This document shows, one piece after another, positions 58,601 through 64,000 of a stretch of 64,000 nucleotides of DNA. Where the stretch lies: positions 13,945,270 through 14,009,269 of the forward strand of contig CM066925.1 in assembly GCA_033964015.1 (NCBI GenBank), in the 5' to 3' direction. A model generated the notes under the pieces. It ran no database searches, was not told the DNA's origin, and was given only the letters and a program-made list of their open reading frames with translations. Made by a program: the position numbers and the translations under genes. Every line of letters begins with the position of its first letter. The stretch's first letter is position 1. The stretch is from Scolanthus callimorphus (taxonomy: Eukaryota; Cnidaria; Anthozoa; Actiniaria; Edwardsiidae).

Positions 58601-61600
58601 AGCCGCAGACGCCGAGTGATTTTAAAACGTGGTCTATTTGCCGATAAAGTCATAGATGGTTGTGCTCTAATGCTTTTATGATATAGCGGGGGAGAACCAA
58701 TACTTTATCGGTGTAAGAGAGCATAGATTTCGAGCAATCAGAGCGCGCGTTATATCGTAGCTATATTATGAGGGTTGTCCAATACACTGACAAATTTATG
58801 CAAGGCATTGTCTAAAACAATGGAGTGCAATGGAGTGTATTATAGAACGAGGCAATACAATAGAGGACAACAATACCATGCATAAATTTGTCAGAGTATT
58901 GGACTAGTATGCATGTTATTCCCGCTTGCTTCAAGACGTGTGTTCTTTTGAAACCCATCCGTGTAGCTCCCAGGCCGAACAATAACACCCAAGTTTGTTT
59001 ATAGTGTATCAGTCCTAATTTTGAGAATCTACCCTGATGCTCTTTTCCACCAGATATCAGCAGATACTGCACTACCACATGGAGCAGAACGATTATCCCA
59101 ACGTGATTGACACGTGCAAGAAATATGGGTAAGTACTCAATGGATAGCGACATTGTATAGTTCCCTTCCCTTCCCTTCCCTTCCCTTCCCTTCCCTTCCC
59201 TTCCCTTCCCTTCCCTTCCCTTCCCTTCCCTTCCCTTCCCTTCCCTTCCCTTCCCTTCCCTTCCCTTCCCTTCCCTTCCCTTCCCTTCCCTTCCCTTCCC
59301 TTCGTCTCGGTGACTATTCGCCGATATTCACGGTCTCGGTGACTATTGGCCGATATTCACACTGCCTTTGGTGCCTAAATGTTTACACATTGTTTCTTTC
59401 GTTTCACCTCATGTTACCTCCCTCTTTATTCTTAGCGTACAAGATCCCAGTCTGTGGGTACAAGCTCTGTCATATTTCGCGAGGAAGGAAACAGACTGTA
59501 AAGCGCAGATCATAGAAGTTTTATCTCGTATCCTTACACGTTTAGTAAACTTAAAGGCTGGCACAGACTAGGGAACAAGTCCCAGGACCAGTCGCAGGTA
59601 TACAGCGGGTTTCATATGACTGTAATGAAATCAGTAGACGATTCCAGCTACAAGCGCGCGCGCTCTTCCTTTTAGAAATGCCTTAGCCGTGTCCCACAGC
59701 TACCAAAATATCCTACATCTACCGCCATGCAGCGCGCGCGTGCGTTAGAGCTGGAATCGTCAATTGCAAGGTGATTGTAATTGTAACCAATTGTAATAAA
59801 AACCTATAGGAATGATTACATACTGAAACCCGCTCTAAGTTCCCTGTTGTGAACTGCTGGGGCAAAACAAGCAGACTTCCCCCGATCGCTGTGCTCCTTC
59901 CTGTGCTTCAGTGCACAGCATTTTCTGTTTTGTAAACAAGAAATCATTTTCTATCTTTTGTAAGGCCCAATTTGCGTTTTGTATTTTAGACGGGAGGCCG
60001 AACCTGTGAAACATCTCCGTTTACGAAAACACCCGTCGTAGTATGGACTGCGTCCTCGACACGCCTCTCTGCCTTGAAATTTTGTGCCAACACAAACGCT
60101 AATAAATGAACTCAGAGAGCGCGATCAGAATTGTCTCGTCTTCCTTACATCAGCAAACCAGATATTAGCAGGGGTAACTTGATGTCCCCACTGCTTGTGT
60201 TGCAGACATTGGCGCATAACTCTACCGCTACACTAGCCGTGGTGAAGGTAATTCCAAAATGAACTATTTTTATCAAGTCGCTAACTGGCTCCTAATCGTG
60301 ATAAAAGTGGTCGCCAAGTTGAAAAAGTTGGTCGCCAGAGTATAATCATAGAGAGATCGTTTAATCCCAGGGCCCGATATTAATAACAAATTCTTTTCGC
60401 CAAATAATGAAGTGTTGGCCCGGCCGGGGTTTGAACTTCCAACCTCCCGAACACACGCCCGGCGCTCTACCACTGCGCTAACCGGTCGTCGATTAATTTA
60501 TTGGCGACTAGTTGACATTTGTGCTCGTCAAACCTACAATCTAGTTGCCGTTGACGGCCATATGGTCGTAATGTGATCGGGCCTTTATCCAAGTAAGTTG
60601 CATCGCGAGACACCGCGGCAAAACGCAGTTGACATGCGTCAAGATTCACTGGCCTGTGAAATGAAGACAATTGAAAAAATCTGCATAACAACAGCGAACG
60701 ATCAATTGTGACTTTAAACCATAATTTTCGCCTTTGGTGCAAGCCTGAAAGTGTGAGGTGCTCTGCAATTTTTGGCCTTAAGTTTTGTGTCTGGAGCTTA
60801 ATTTTTCGAAGTTTTCGAAGACAGCACGAGATGCTTTTGTTGACGTGTAGATTATTTCTTTTGTTTTCATTTCACAGGAAGTGAATCTTTAGCGCATGGC
60901 AAATGCAATTTGCCGCGGTTTTGCATCGCGGCTGAAGATGAAATGTTTGTCGCCAGATAATTTGTTGCGCGTGACTATGTTTCCCGTGCGTCTAAACCGG
61001 GAAAAATGAAGGAAACATGTTTCCCCTACAATGTTGCGCGCTACATGAGTCCCAGTACGGACCTTAGATGCCTGACTTGCTGTTCATGCGAATATCAGAA
61101 GTCCCGCGGTGATGGGTTTGTAAAGTTTGATTCTTATATTCCTTTTCATATGTCAGGATTACATAATTCAACGTCTACAACAAGAAGATGATCTCATAGC
61201 CAAGGTAACCTGCAACAATACTCGACAGATATAGCCTAGGAATAGTTAGAAATTTTAAGCCTTGGATATAACATTAAGGCCAGAAAATCAGCTTTGACTT
61301 TTACATGATGAATACTACAATTTGTGTCTCGGGTTTCTGGGAATCACTCTAATTGAAGCGTTAATTTCTTTGAAGCTTTAGGTTCATTGTGTGCGTAAGT
61401 TCTTATTGACTTATTTTTTGTTATTTACTGTTTCCATGCGGCTTGTTTGTCTCCTTGTAGGACGAAAGGCTGGTCCGTCAATATAGTGAAGAAACAGAAA
61501 AGATGAGAAACCAGATTAAAGAGTTAAAATCAAGGTAGAAAAATCGCAATTTACTTCTTATGTTGGGAATACTGTACGCGATTGCATTTGTTAATTTCAC

Positions 61601-63403
61601 GTTCTCGCCTTAGGTCATAAAGAAGAACTGATCTTTGCCAAGTTGCGAGTACTCTCAACGACTAGCTAACGTTCCTAATTTTACCACTGTATGCATTGCT
61701 ACGCGACCTCAAAATTCAATGTTGCGATGGGCGATTGGCGATTTTTAGCCGTCAATCAAATCAAAACGCTGGATTCGGCTGCTTTGCTGGATCGATATTG
61801 ATTGCAAAATCAAACAAAATGGTTTTAAGCTGTCCTTTGGCTTCCTTGCCTAGAATGTTTGACCCTCTGTTCAAGAAAATTGATATTAAACTTTTCTTGC
61901 GTAAAGTCGCCAATCGCAACAGTGATTTTTGAAGGTCGCGTAGCAATGCATACAGTGGTAATCACCAAAACCTATACTTGGCGATCAAGAAAACAGGAAG
62001 GGCTCTGACTGTAAGCTTAGTTTAGCGGAGCTCAAAACATAGCCACACAATTCTTAAGTATGGTGCTCCTTTCAAATGATGCATCATTGACTTCGATGGC
62101 AGTTCGTGGTAATTGTTATGTATAAAAAATACTGGTATCAGCTTCGCTTTAAGGCCCTATAAGACGAGCTCAAATAAAAGCAATCGCGTTATTGGCAACG
62201 ACTAAAAGCGGAGCTCAATATTAGTAGTCCCCTTTATGGTTTGTTGTATTTCTTCCTAGCGCCACTGTATTCCAAGGAGCCAAGTGCAACATGTGTTCAA
62301 GAGCACTGGACTTACCCGCTGTTCACTTCCTGTGCCTGCACTCCTTTCATCAGCTGTAAGTATCAAATGTCAAAAAAAGAATGGAAGCGCTTGCGGCTGA
62401 CTTCTCCCGCCCTTTGCGCTTGTCACACAGGCTTGACTTCCCTGACCTTCCGCTCAAAGAGCCTGTGTCAGCCGCCATTTTGACAGCATAGCAACATACC
62501 AAGAATATAAAGCAGTGTTCTCGATTGAACTCGGTAAATCAAATATGAAACGTTGACCTTAGATGTTTCTACTGTTTCTCCACATTCGTTTGCTCAATCA
62601 AAATATGTCTTGTCACCGAACATCCGTTCAGAAACTAGTATATTAGTATAGTATAATTAGTTACTAATTGTCACTAATTGTCATTAGAAAATAACACCTA
62701 TGTTGTATTGTGAATGTGCGCATTCTGATTGGTTAAAAAGCGTGTTTGTAAGAGACCTGAGAAACACGATTGTCACGCAACGCTGTCGCACGTGTGTATG
62801 TTATTTTCTAAAAGCAATAAAAATACTTTCTGCGTGCTCTCTGGTTTCTTACAAACACTCGGGGAATGTTGGTCGAACTGATAAAACTTGAAAGACACTC
62901 GCCTTCGGCTCGTGTCTTTCAAGTTTTGATCAGTTCTCCCAACATCCCCCTCGTGTTTGTAAGAAAGCAGAGAGCACGCGGAAAGTACTTTTATTGCTTA
63001 ATTAGAAAATAACACCTATGTTGTATTGTGAATGTGCGCATTCTGATTGGTTAAAAAGCGTGTTTGTAAGAGACCTGAGAAACACGATTGTCACGCAACG
63101 CTGTCGCGCGTGTGTATGTTATTTTCTAAAAGCAATAAAAATACTTTCTGCGTGCTCTCTGGTTTCTTACAAACACTCGGGGAATGTTGGTCGAACTGAT
63201 AAAACTTGAAAGACACTCGCCTTCGGCTCGTGTCTTTCAAGTTTTGATCAGTTCTCCTAACATCCCCCTCGTGTTTGTAAGAAAGCAGAGAGGAAGCGGA
63301 AAGTACTTTTATTGCTTAACTGTTCCATGTTCACGCTTTCCAGGTGTTTTGAAAGCTACGCTGAGAATGATAACGAATGTCCCATTTGTTCTCCAGAGAA
63401 CAG
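31675..63403 (+). CDS. VPS11: VPS11, HOPS/CORVET core subunit (34 exons; 3' end beyond window)
   Basis: Thirty-four GT-AG exons can be joined into ~848 residues collinear with animal VPS11 (human about 940 residues). The start is MALLQ joined to WRRFNFFDKELLKEP, as in the family. The order is an N-terminal beta-propeller, a long alpha-solenoid with a clathrin-heavy-chain-type repeat, a short coiled coil, and a C-terminal RING-H2. VPS11 is a class C core scaffold shared by HOPS and CORVET, which tether endosomes and lysosomes; its RING contacts VPS18. The last ~80 residues lie right of the window. Exon lists are in the three block entries below. Two exons (19 and 24) each lack one base needed to hold frame. 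Because all other splice sites and phases are intact, I regard the gene as functional and the breaks as probable sequence errors, not as proof of a pseudogene. Confidence 0.93.
33025..33189. mobile_element. Palindromic MITE in VPS11 intron 3
   Basis: GCAGGCATTAGAGAGTAA at the left is mirrored by TTACTCTCTAATGCCTG at the right. Inner arms include GGATTTGGTGACAAAA and its complement. Confidence 0.78.
33979..34073. mobile_element. Small palindrome in VPS11 intron 4
   Basis: TTAAGGAAAAAAATGGATG and GGAACTCCAAAATT are mirrored by AATTTGGAGTTCC and CATCCATTTTTTTTCTTAA. About 95 bp, non-coding. Confidence 0.72.
34340..34790. repeat. CCGTGGTATGTCCTC-type repeat cluster in VPS11 intron 5
   Basis: ATGTCCTCTGATTTTCCGTGG occurs twice in direct order at the left. 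Complementary CCACGGAAAAACAGAGGACAT lies at ~34520, and AATGACGTAA.AAAGTGGTCAAAATGTTGTGGACTCA is present twice (34425 and 34747). GCGTGCGCGCTC and GCGCGCACGC are inverted around 34610. It looks like two overlapping copies of one inverted-repeat family. Confidence 0.6.
35391..35547. mobile_element. TA-flanked MITE directly after VPS11 exon 7
   Basis: The ends GAGCAGATTTTGTATGACTG and GACATACATTCTGCTC are inverted, and TA flanks both. GTGAAAAGTGC and GCACTTTTCAC are inner arms. It begins 13 bases past the exon 7/intron boundary without touching the donor. Confidence 0.8.
36487..37056. mobile_element. TTAA-flanked MITE (570 bp) in VPS11 intron 8
   Basis: AGTGCATATCACCCCTGAAA plus AGAGCGAAATGGGA is mirrored by TCCCATTTCGCTCTTTTC and GGTGATATGCACT. 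TTAA occurs at 36483-36486 and 37057-37060. The right TTAA is also the left flank of the next element. Confidence 0.8.
37061..37308. mobile_element. TTAA-flanked MITE, family B, copy 2
   Basis: AGGGGCTCTTGCACG at the left and GAGCCCCT at the right, with TTAA at 37057-37060 and 37309-37312. In reverse orientation it aligns with the two halves of the element at 56126-58161, giving the uninterrupted form (CCATCCTCTTGATAACAGG on the minus strand). Confidence 0.78.
37503..38168. mobile_element. TTAA-flanked MITE (666 bp) in VPS11 intron 9
   Basis: GGTAATTCCCCTAAAA at the left and ACAGGGGAATAACC at the right are inverted; TTAA lies at 37499-37502 and 38169-38172. No coding content. Confidence 0.72.
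38885..39015 (+). mobile_element. Possible LINE 3' remnant with (ACT)n tail
   Basis: The stretch around 38940-39015 ends CCGTGCTTAAATAAAAACTT followed by ACTACTACTACT, a pattern like a non-LTR retrotransposon tail. No coding part is visible. Confidence 0.35.
39787..40038. mobile_element. TA-flanked MITE, family C, copy 2 (VPS11 intron 12)
   Basis: This is the reverse-orientation copy of 21517-21768, with ends GAGCGGATTTCACATGACTG and CAGTCATGTGAAAACAGCTC and TA flanks at 39785-39786 and 40039-40040. Confidence 0.8.
40290..40905. mobile_element. Rearranged cluster of CCCAGAGCTCCCC-type MITEs (VPS11 intron 13)
   Basis: At least two copies of family D are jammed together. CGTACCCAGAGCTCCCCGGC begins one near 40454, closed by GACGAGCCGGGGAGCTCTGG near 40615. 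Flanking half-copies on both sides lack one end each. The intervening GAGAGAAA / TTTCTCTC and GCGCATGC blocks match 23810-24034. Confidence 0.7.
40982..41141. mobile_element. CAGGGGCGTAGCC-type MITE, copy 2 (VPS11 intron 13)
   Basis: CAGGGGCGTAGCCAGGGGGG at the left and CTGGCTACGCCGC at the right form the inverted ends. The interior is nearly identical to 26225-26372. A C homopolymer sits near the right end. Confidence 0.78.
41440..41592. mobile_element. CGATTCCAGC-type MITE, copy 4 (VPS11 intron 14)
   Basis: It retains the ACATGCAGCGCGCGCGTTAA block and the right end CAGCTGGAACGATTCC. The left end is diverged (AAGTGCGCGCACTC). A second CAACGCGCGC block inside suggests a partial internal duplication. 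Confidence 0.62.
41846..42768. mobile_element. Inverted-repeat element with Pro/Gly-type C/G runs (920 bp, VPS11 intron 14)
   Basis: The left end TATCAGTCAATTCCAGCG plus TGACCATGCCCCCC is mirrored by GGGGGGATGGTCA and CGCTGGAATTGACTGATA. Subterminal repeats of the CCCCGCCCCCGG and AAAATTCCCCACCCC kind lie inside each end. No ORF with a domain is seen. The target duplication could not be fixed. Confidence 0.75.
43113..44702 (+). CDS. THAP-domain DDE transposase of the ISL2EU-like element
   Basis: An uninterrupted ORF of ~529 residues from the ATG at 43113; an in-frame ATG at 43077 would add 12, but the THAP domain starts MPHFCCAGRC at 43113. THAP zinc finger (about residues 1-90): CCAGRC, later KWLNRM and KICSAHF (C2CH ligands), ending AVPSQF. 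An acidic linker (DESEEDEEE) follows. Then a helix-turn-helix (LVLMKLRMGLANTDLAERFG, TVTNIF) precedes a DDE_Tnp_4-type catalytic domain with NIIIVDATELRVQVPS (first Asp), IMADKGFDI (second Asp) and RIHVERAIGKIRRFR (Glu). It would bind the element ends and catalyse cut-and-paste transposition in the nucleus. The frame is intact, so the copy may be active or recently so. Confidence 0.88.
   Translation: MPHFCCAGRCENISNVHKDLSFHGLPIGKGQKHLLNKWLNRMHRNNDYFKPTKYSKICSAHFLRKDFINPDASKRRLKPHAVPSQFAWTKDTPQDESEEDEEEVRPAVRKLEAFRQEQDEATDTASEGEGDLITYFDKILISKKTQTFDDDFCSELQGSRVNRMPCSHKFSVSHLLSKCTTLQKEKKLFTHFTGFNSHEEFINTLNFIMPDLDRKRLIYWDSAAGKSRVIDTEKLFEQEDNQGLANDSGGESADEENPADPAADTSNKTRPTAHKLPVEDEYLLVLMKLRMGLANTDLAERFGVAESTVTNIFLTWTNYIYILVGSLKMWPHRSVILKNSPKDFLEKYPNNIIIVDATELRVQVPSALQKHSECYSSYKSHTTLKCLIGVDPNGGVMFVSHLYEGSISDKQIVQRSGFLAVLQKKLYVGDIKEGDAIMADKGFDISNELENLGLNLNIPPFLKDQTGFEEDDVIKTQTVAAHRIHVERAIGKIRRFRIFRTEIPVTMFGIINQIWSVACFLSNFQNPVL
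45628..45853. mobile_element. MITE nested between the two transposon genes
   Basis: AGGGGCCGACCATTTAACTC at the left is mirrored by GTTAAATGGTCTGCCCCT at the right; a G-rich GAGGGGGGTGGGCTTTTTT block pairs with AAAAAAGCCCCC. It sits inside the ISL2EU-like element, so it inserted later or was carried by it. Confidence 0.75.
45977..47696 (-). CDS. SWIM zinc finger plus YqaJ-type nuclease of the ISL2EU-like element (frames broken)
   Basis: Read on the minus strand from ATG 47694-47696 (MAAKCRCCSFHSSCC). Domain order is a Cys-rich N-terminus, a SWIM finger (HCSCKAGSGGHCNHVFGLL), a linker, then a YqaJ/lambda-exonuclease-like domain with LTASNFG, LGASPDG, LLEIKCPF and SSGYYAQVQGQLALTG, carrying the usual acidic and Lys catalytic residues. 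The last 323 residues (45977-46948) are one clean frame. Upstream, four one-base shifts, at A7/T7 47527-47533, near 47461, at the C5 run 47360-47364, and near 47041, split the reading. Three touch homopolymers or doubled bases. The assumed joins keep conserved-looking sequence on both sides. The protein is expected in nucleic-acid processing during transposition; its exact role is unproven. Confidence 0.78.
48340..49150. repeat. 69-bp minisatellite, ~12 units, VPS11 intron 16
   Basis: The core CTAGACCTAGTGGAGTAGAT recurs every 69 bp from 48369 to 49060, with a truncated last unit near 49113 (53-bp spacing). Units differ by a few substitutions (GGAGGCTCCTGTTGATGGGC, variants CTTCTG, CCACTG). 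Because 69 is a multiple of three, two minus-strand frames stay open for 220-250 codons; these are by-products, not genes. A related fragment (CAACAGGAGCCTCCATC) lies at ~48127. Confidence 0.92.
50051..50335. mobile_element. AGAAAATAACACCTA-type MITE, copy 1 (VPS11 intron 19)
   Basis: It begins TTAGAAAATAACACCTATTT and ends AAGTACTTTTATTGCTTAA. Inverted inner arms are TTTCCGCGTGCTCTCTGGTT / AACCAGAGAGCACGCGGAAA and CAAACACTCGGGGAATGTTGG with its diverged complement. It is the older single copy of the unit tandemly present at 62684-63318. Confidence 0.75.
50650..50810. mobile_element. Palindromic MITE in VPS11 intron 20
   Basis: GCAGAAATCCCGGAGTTCGT plus AGTCGCGAG is mirrored by CTCGCGACT and ACGAACTCCGAGATTTTTGC; inner arms GCGCCATCTTGGATTTTG and CAAAATCCAAAATGGCGC. 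It starts ~70 bases after exon 20. Confidence 0.8.
52330..52740 (-). mobile_element. tRNA-derived SINE split by a palindromic MITE
   Basis: The minus strand reads GCGCCGGGCGATCGTGTGG, then GGGGATTCAAACCC (B-box like) near 52385-52440. It resembles the tRNA-like segment at 60403-60487. The palindrome at 52438-52709 interrupts it, and CCCGGCGCT is repeated on both sides of the break. The A-box side beyond 52718 is decayed. Confidence 0.5.
52438..52709. mobile_element. TAGACTGC-type palindromic MITE with 9-bp target duplication
   Basis: The ends TAGACTGCTTGCAGTCCCTT and CACTTGCTCGG-type complement ending GCAAGCAGTCTA; arms CGTCCGTAAT, GAGGTTAAAAGTCTTACTTT and TAGTACTGTGCATTTATGCC are all mirrored. 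The perfect 9-bp direct repeat CCCGGCGCT flanks it (52429-52437, 52710-52718), as in Mutator-like elements. A ~28-bp piece of the left arm is duplicated (GAGGTTAAAAGTCTTACTTT twice). Confidence 0.85.
54273..54430. mobile_element. Truncated CCCAGAGCTCCCC-type MITE (VPS11 intron 24)
   Basis: It begins ATTCTCGTACCCAGAGCTCC as in family D, contains ATACAGAGCCGTTGAGAGAA and ends within AGAGCCTCCC, lacking the right terminus. Confidence 0.65.
54437..54672. repeat. Inverted-repeat remnant with AATTAGACCTC ends
   Basis: AACAATTAGACCTC at the left and GAGGTCTAATTGTT at the right are inverted; GGCCGAATG / CATGAGG-type blocks and a paired AGTCTACTCGTCC-like block lie between. It abuts the next element. 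Confidence 0.55.
54673..54858. mobile_element. TAGTATAAACCAACTA-type MITE (VPS11 intron 24)
   Basis: TTAGTATAAACCAACTA at the left and TAGTTGGTTTATACTAA at the right, 186 bp. It ends 35 bases before exon 25, close to the acceptor's pyrimidine tract. Confidence 0.75.
55126..55280. mobile_element. CCGCCAGT-type palindromic MITE (VPS11 intron 25)
   Basis: CCGCCAGTTAAACTATCTGA is mirrored by a diverged TCAGAGAGTTTGACTGGCGG; inner arms AACAGGTTGATTGCCCTG and CAGGGCAATAACCTGATT. Confidence 0.75.
55425..55530 (+). mobile_element. tRNA-like SINE head (VPS11 intron 25)
   Basis: GTTCAGCTGGTAGAGCATCG (A-box like) and GTGGGTTCGAATCCCTC (near-perfect B box) lie at tRNA spacing, followed by GGGGTCAGAGA and a T-rich stretch. 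The 5' acceptor strand and the anticodon stem do not pair well, so a tRNA-derived SINE is more likely than a working tRNA gene. Confidence 0.5.
56126..58161. mobile_element. TTAA-flanked MITE, family B, copy 3, split by a fold-back element
   Basis: The outer ends AGGGGCTCGCACGCTTG and CGTGCGAGAGACCCT are flanked by TTAA (56122-56125, 58162-58165). Removing 56212-57986 plus one TTAA restores a ~260-bp element like 37061-37308. Confidence 0.8.
56212..57986. mobile_element. Fold-back element (1.78 kb) with ~600-700-bp arms, TTAA target duplication
   Basis: GGAGGCTGCCTACAATTTTT at the left is mirrored at the right, flanked by TTAA at 56208-56211 and 57987-57990. The inverted arms (about 56212-57000 and 57295-57986) are near identical over hundreds of bases, so both contain the same 68-residue open frame (56505-56711 minus, 57476-57682 plus). 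The left arm has ~90 bases (about 56802-56884) that the right arm lacks. Nothing resembles a transposase, so it should be mobilised in trans by a TTAA-specific (piggyBac-like) enzyme. Confidence 0.85.
59161..59302 (+). repeat. (TTCCC)n microsatellite, ~28 units
   Basis: Perfect TTCCC repeats run for ~142 bases, starting 32 bases after the donor of VPS11 exon 28. Just after it, GTCTCGGTGACTATT and CCGATATTCAC are present twice (59304-59360). Confidence 0.95.
59634..59765. mobile_element. CGATTCCAGC-type MITE, copy 5 (VPS11 intron 29)
   Basis: Ends GACGATTCCAGCTACAAG and AGAGCTGGAATCGTC, with CGCGCGCGCTCTTCC and CATGCAGCGCGCGCGTGCG inside. It sits within a second inverted-repeat region (GCGGGTTTCATATGACTG near 59606 and TGAAACCCGCTC near 59825), so it is probably nested. 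Confidence 0.78.
60403..60487 (-). mobile_element. tRNA-like SINE head, minus strand (VPS11 intron 30)
   Basis: The minus strand reads GGTTAGCGCAGTGGTAGAGC (good A box) and GAAGTTCAAACCCCGGCCGG (good B box). The anticodon arm pairs only with G-U wobbles and a 6-base loop, and the acceptor stem is imperfect. A tRNA-derived SINE is the best reading; a decayed tRNA gene is possible. It is related to the split copy near 52385-52440. Confidence 0.5.
61684..61958. mobile_element. TA-flanked MITE, family A, copy 2 (VPS11 intron 32)
   Basis: CCACTGTATGCATTGCTACG at the left and the inverted CGTAGCAATGCATACAGTGG at the right, with TA outside (61682-61683, 61959-61960). It matches 1391-1660 in ends and in the CGATTGGCGATTTTTA subterminal block. 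Confidence 0.82.
62260..63403 (+). other. VPS11: VPS11 exons 33-34: RING-H2 domain
   Basis: Exons 62260-62355 and 63344-63403 encode the RING-H2: Cys pair KCNMC, then FLC, LH, SFH, LCFESY and a final Cys pair ECPIC, followed by SPENR. All eight metal ligands expected for C3H2C3 are present. The usual CGH of the family reads CLH here. The exon 34 donor (AG then GTACTT) shows that the gene continues past 63403; no further exon is visible before 64000. The intron between these exons contains the 318-bp tandem duplication. Confidence 0.9.
62684..63318 (+). repeat. 318-bp tandem duplication of a MITE (last visible VPS11 intron)
   Basis: Two head-to-tail units begin TTAGAAAATAACACCTATGT at 62684 and 63002 and differ at only a handful of positions. 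Each carries CTTGAAAGACACTCGCCTTC and its inverted complement (a strong hairpin) plus GAGAGCACGC / GCGTGCTCTC arms. The older single copy is at 50051-50335. The array ends ~25 bases before the acceptor of exon 34. Confidence 0.9.
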
Positions 63404-63515
63404 GTACTTATGTTCATTTATGTCTGGTTATAAAACATTCTACGCGCGCGCGTACTCTTCGCAGTTTGGAATTGCTTCTGACATGCGCCACAGCTACCAA
63501 AACCAATCTCGTACC

Positions 63516-63738
63516 CAACCTCGTACCCAGAGCCCGTCATCTTTTGGCCAGCGGCAAGATTCAGGGCCCTGGGGGAATCCGATTTGTGAGCATGCGTGGT
63601 AGGTCAAAAACGTAACGAACTTTCATACAACAATCAAACCGGAAACCCAGAATCTGGGTTTTAAAAAAATCGATTCCCCCAGAGCCCTGAATCTTGCCGC
63701 TGGCCAAAAGATGACGGGCTCTGGGTACGAGATTGTCT
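63516..63738. mobile_element. CTCGTACCCAGAGCCCG-type MITE
   Basis: CTCGTACCCAGAGCCCGTCA plus TCTTTTGGCCAGCGGCAAGA is mirrored by TCTTGCCGCTGGCCAAAAGA and TGACGGGCTCTGGGTACGAG. Inner arms TTCAGGGCCCTGGGGGAATC / GATTCCCCCAGAGCCCTGAA. It lies just after VPS11 exon 34. Confidence 0.82.
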
Positions 63739-63751
63739 CGTACCCTGAGTC

Positions 63752-63900
63752 CGTCCATTCTCGAACCCAGAGCTCCCCGGCTCGTTGCCTCACAGGCTTC
63801 CCGGCTCGTTGCCTCGCAGGGGTGGCTCTGGTGACATCCATTTGAGGGCCTTAGCTGATTGGTTGAAATGGCGCCCACGCGTACATAAAAGAAGCTTAAT
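63752..63900. mobile_element. Partial CCCAGAGCTCCCC-type MITE at the right edge
   Basis: CATTCTCGAACCCAGAGCTC, CCCGGCTCGTTGCCTC (twice in tandem) and TGGCTCTGGTGACATCCATT match the left half of family D. The right end is missing. The final ~100 bases hold nothing recognisable. Confidence 0.65.
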
Positions 63901-64000
63901 CTCGCTTTATAAAAACGTGTCTGTCAAAATAGCACTGGCATTGGTTTCCTAGTCGTCTGTTCAACCTATGCTTCGACTTGAACGCTCTAAAAGTAATGTG

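Larger units (their letters stand above)
42804..61534 (+). other. VPS11: VPS11 exons 15-32: alpha-solenoid and coiled coil
   Basis: Coding exons: 42804-42883, 47986-48057, 49222-49300, 49484-49528, 49795-49895, 50540-50581, 51530-51597, 51833-51911, 52860-52980, 54126-54234, 54894-54977, 55950-56000, 58340-58428, 59054-59128, 59436-59527, 60162-60247, 61157-61204, 61461-61534. Landmarks: LEILFKKNLYAMAI, FTQYGDHLY, HLEPSYVIRK, ANADHTTLLLNCYTKLKD, FDVETAIK, DWYLKIQLEDLQDYQKALHY, LEFLEHM-like, MVLAQMHHFKAGILFLYEK, DPSLWVQALSYFARKE and TLAHNSTATLAVVK. Exon 19 is one base short of phase at its acceptor (49794/49795); exon 24 needs one base near 54190. Intron 15 holds the complete ISL2EU-like transposon, intron 16 the 69-bp minisatellite, intron 26 the fold-back element. 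Confidence 0.88.

Noticed and set aside
59114..59515. ORF with repeated LPFPS units
   Set aside because: It is a translation of the (TTCCC)n microsatellite running into VPS11 exon 29 in part.
60403..60487. Functional tRNA gene on the minus strand
   Set aside because: The A and B boxes are good, but the anticodon and acceptor stems pair poorly and a related broken copy exists nearby; a tRNA-derived SINE fits better.

Overview
The window is animal nuclear DNA: widely spaced exons with GT-AG introns, no operons, and very dense short inverted-repeat transposons. The mix of vertebrate-like conserved genes, many MITE families and an ISL2EU-type THAP/YqaJ transposon suggests a cnidarian, probably an anthozoan (stony coral or sea anemone). 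That is an inference from style; no species-diagnostic gene is present.

Layout. 1-5.7 kb: a purine-rich simple repeat, a TA-flanked MITE and decayed tandem repeats, no convincing gene. 5776-5991 (+): an intronless G-protein gamma subunit ending in CAIL. 7.3-18.5 kb: a transposon nest with two copies of a TTA-flanked element (the second carrying a nested 683-bp insertion), a large palindrome, and one doubtful small secreted peptide at 11.6 kb. 18987-23097 (+): a five-exon gene for an unrecognised secreted protein (signal peptide, Ser-rich linker, KRKKR site, helical C-terminal domain). 23.1-28.9 kb: repeats and unannotated DNA. 28943-30927 (-): a YTHDF-family m6A reader. 31675 to beyond the right edge (+): VPS11, of which I can place 34 exons; its last exon(s) lie past 64000. 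YTHDF and VPS11 are head to head with about 750 bp between start codons.

Most of the right half is VPS11 introns full of mobile DNA: a complete 4.77-kb ISL2EU-like transposon (THAP-DDE transposase plus a convergent SWIM/YqaJ nuclease gene) in intron 15, a 69-bp minisatellite in intron 16, a 1.78-kb fold-back element nested in a TTAA-flanked MITE, a (TTCCC)n tract, and a recent 318-bp tandem duplication in the last visible intron.

Single-base frame breaks recur in unrelated conserved ORFs (VPS11 exons 19 and 24, YTHDF exon 4, exon 1 of the secreted gene, the YqaJ gene). This looks more like residual indel error in a long-read assembly than decay of every gene, and should be remembered when using the translations. 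The host genes have separate roles: VPS11 in endosome/lysosome tethering, YTHDF in mRNA fate, G-gamma in receptor signalling.
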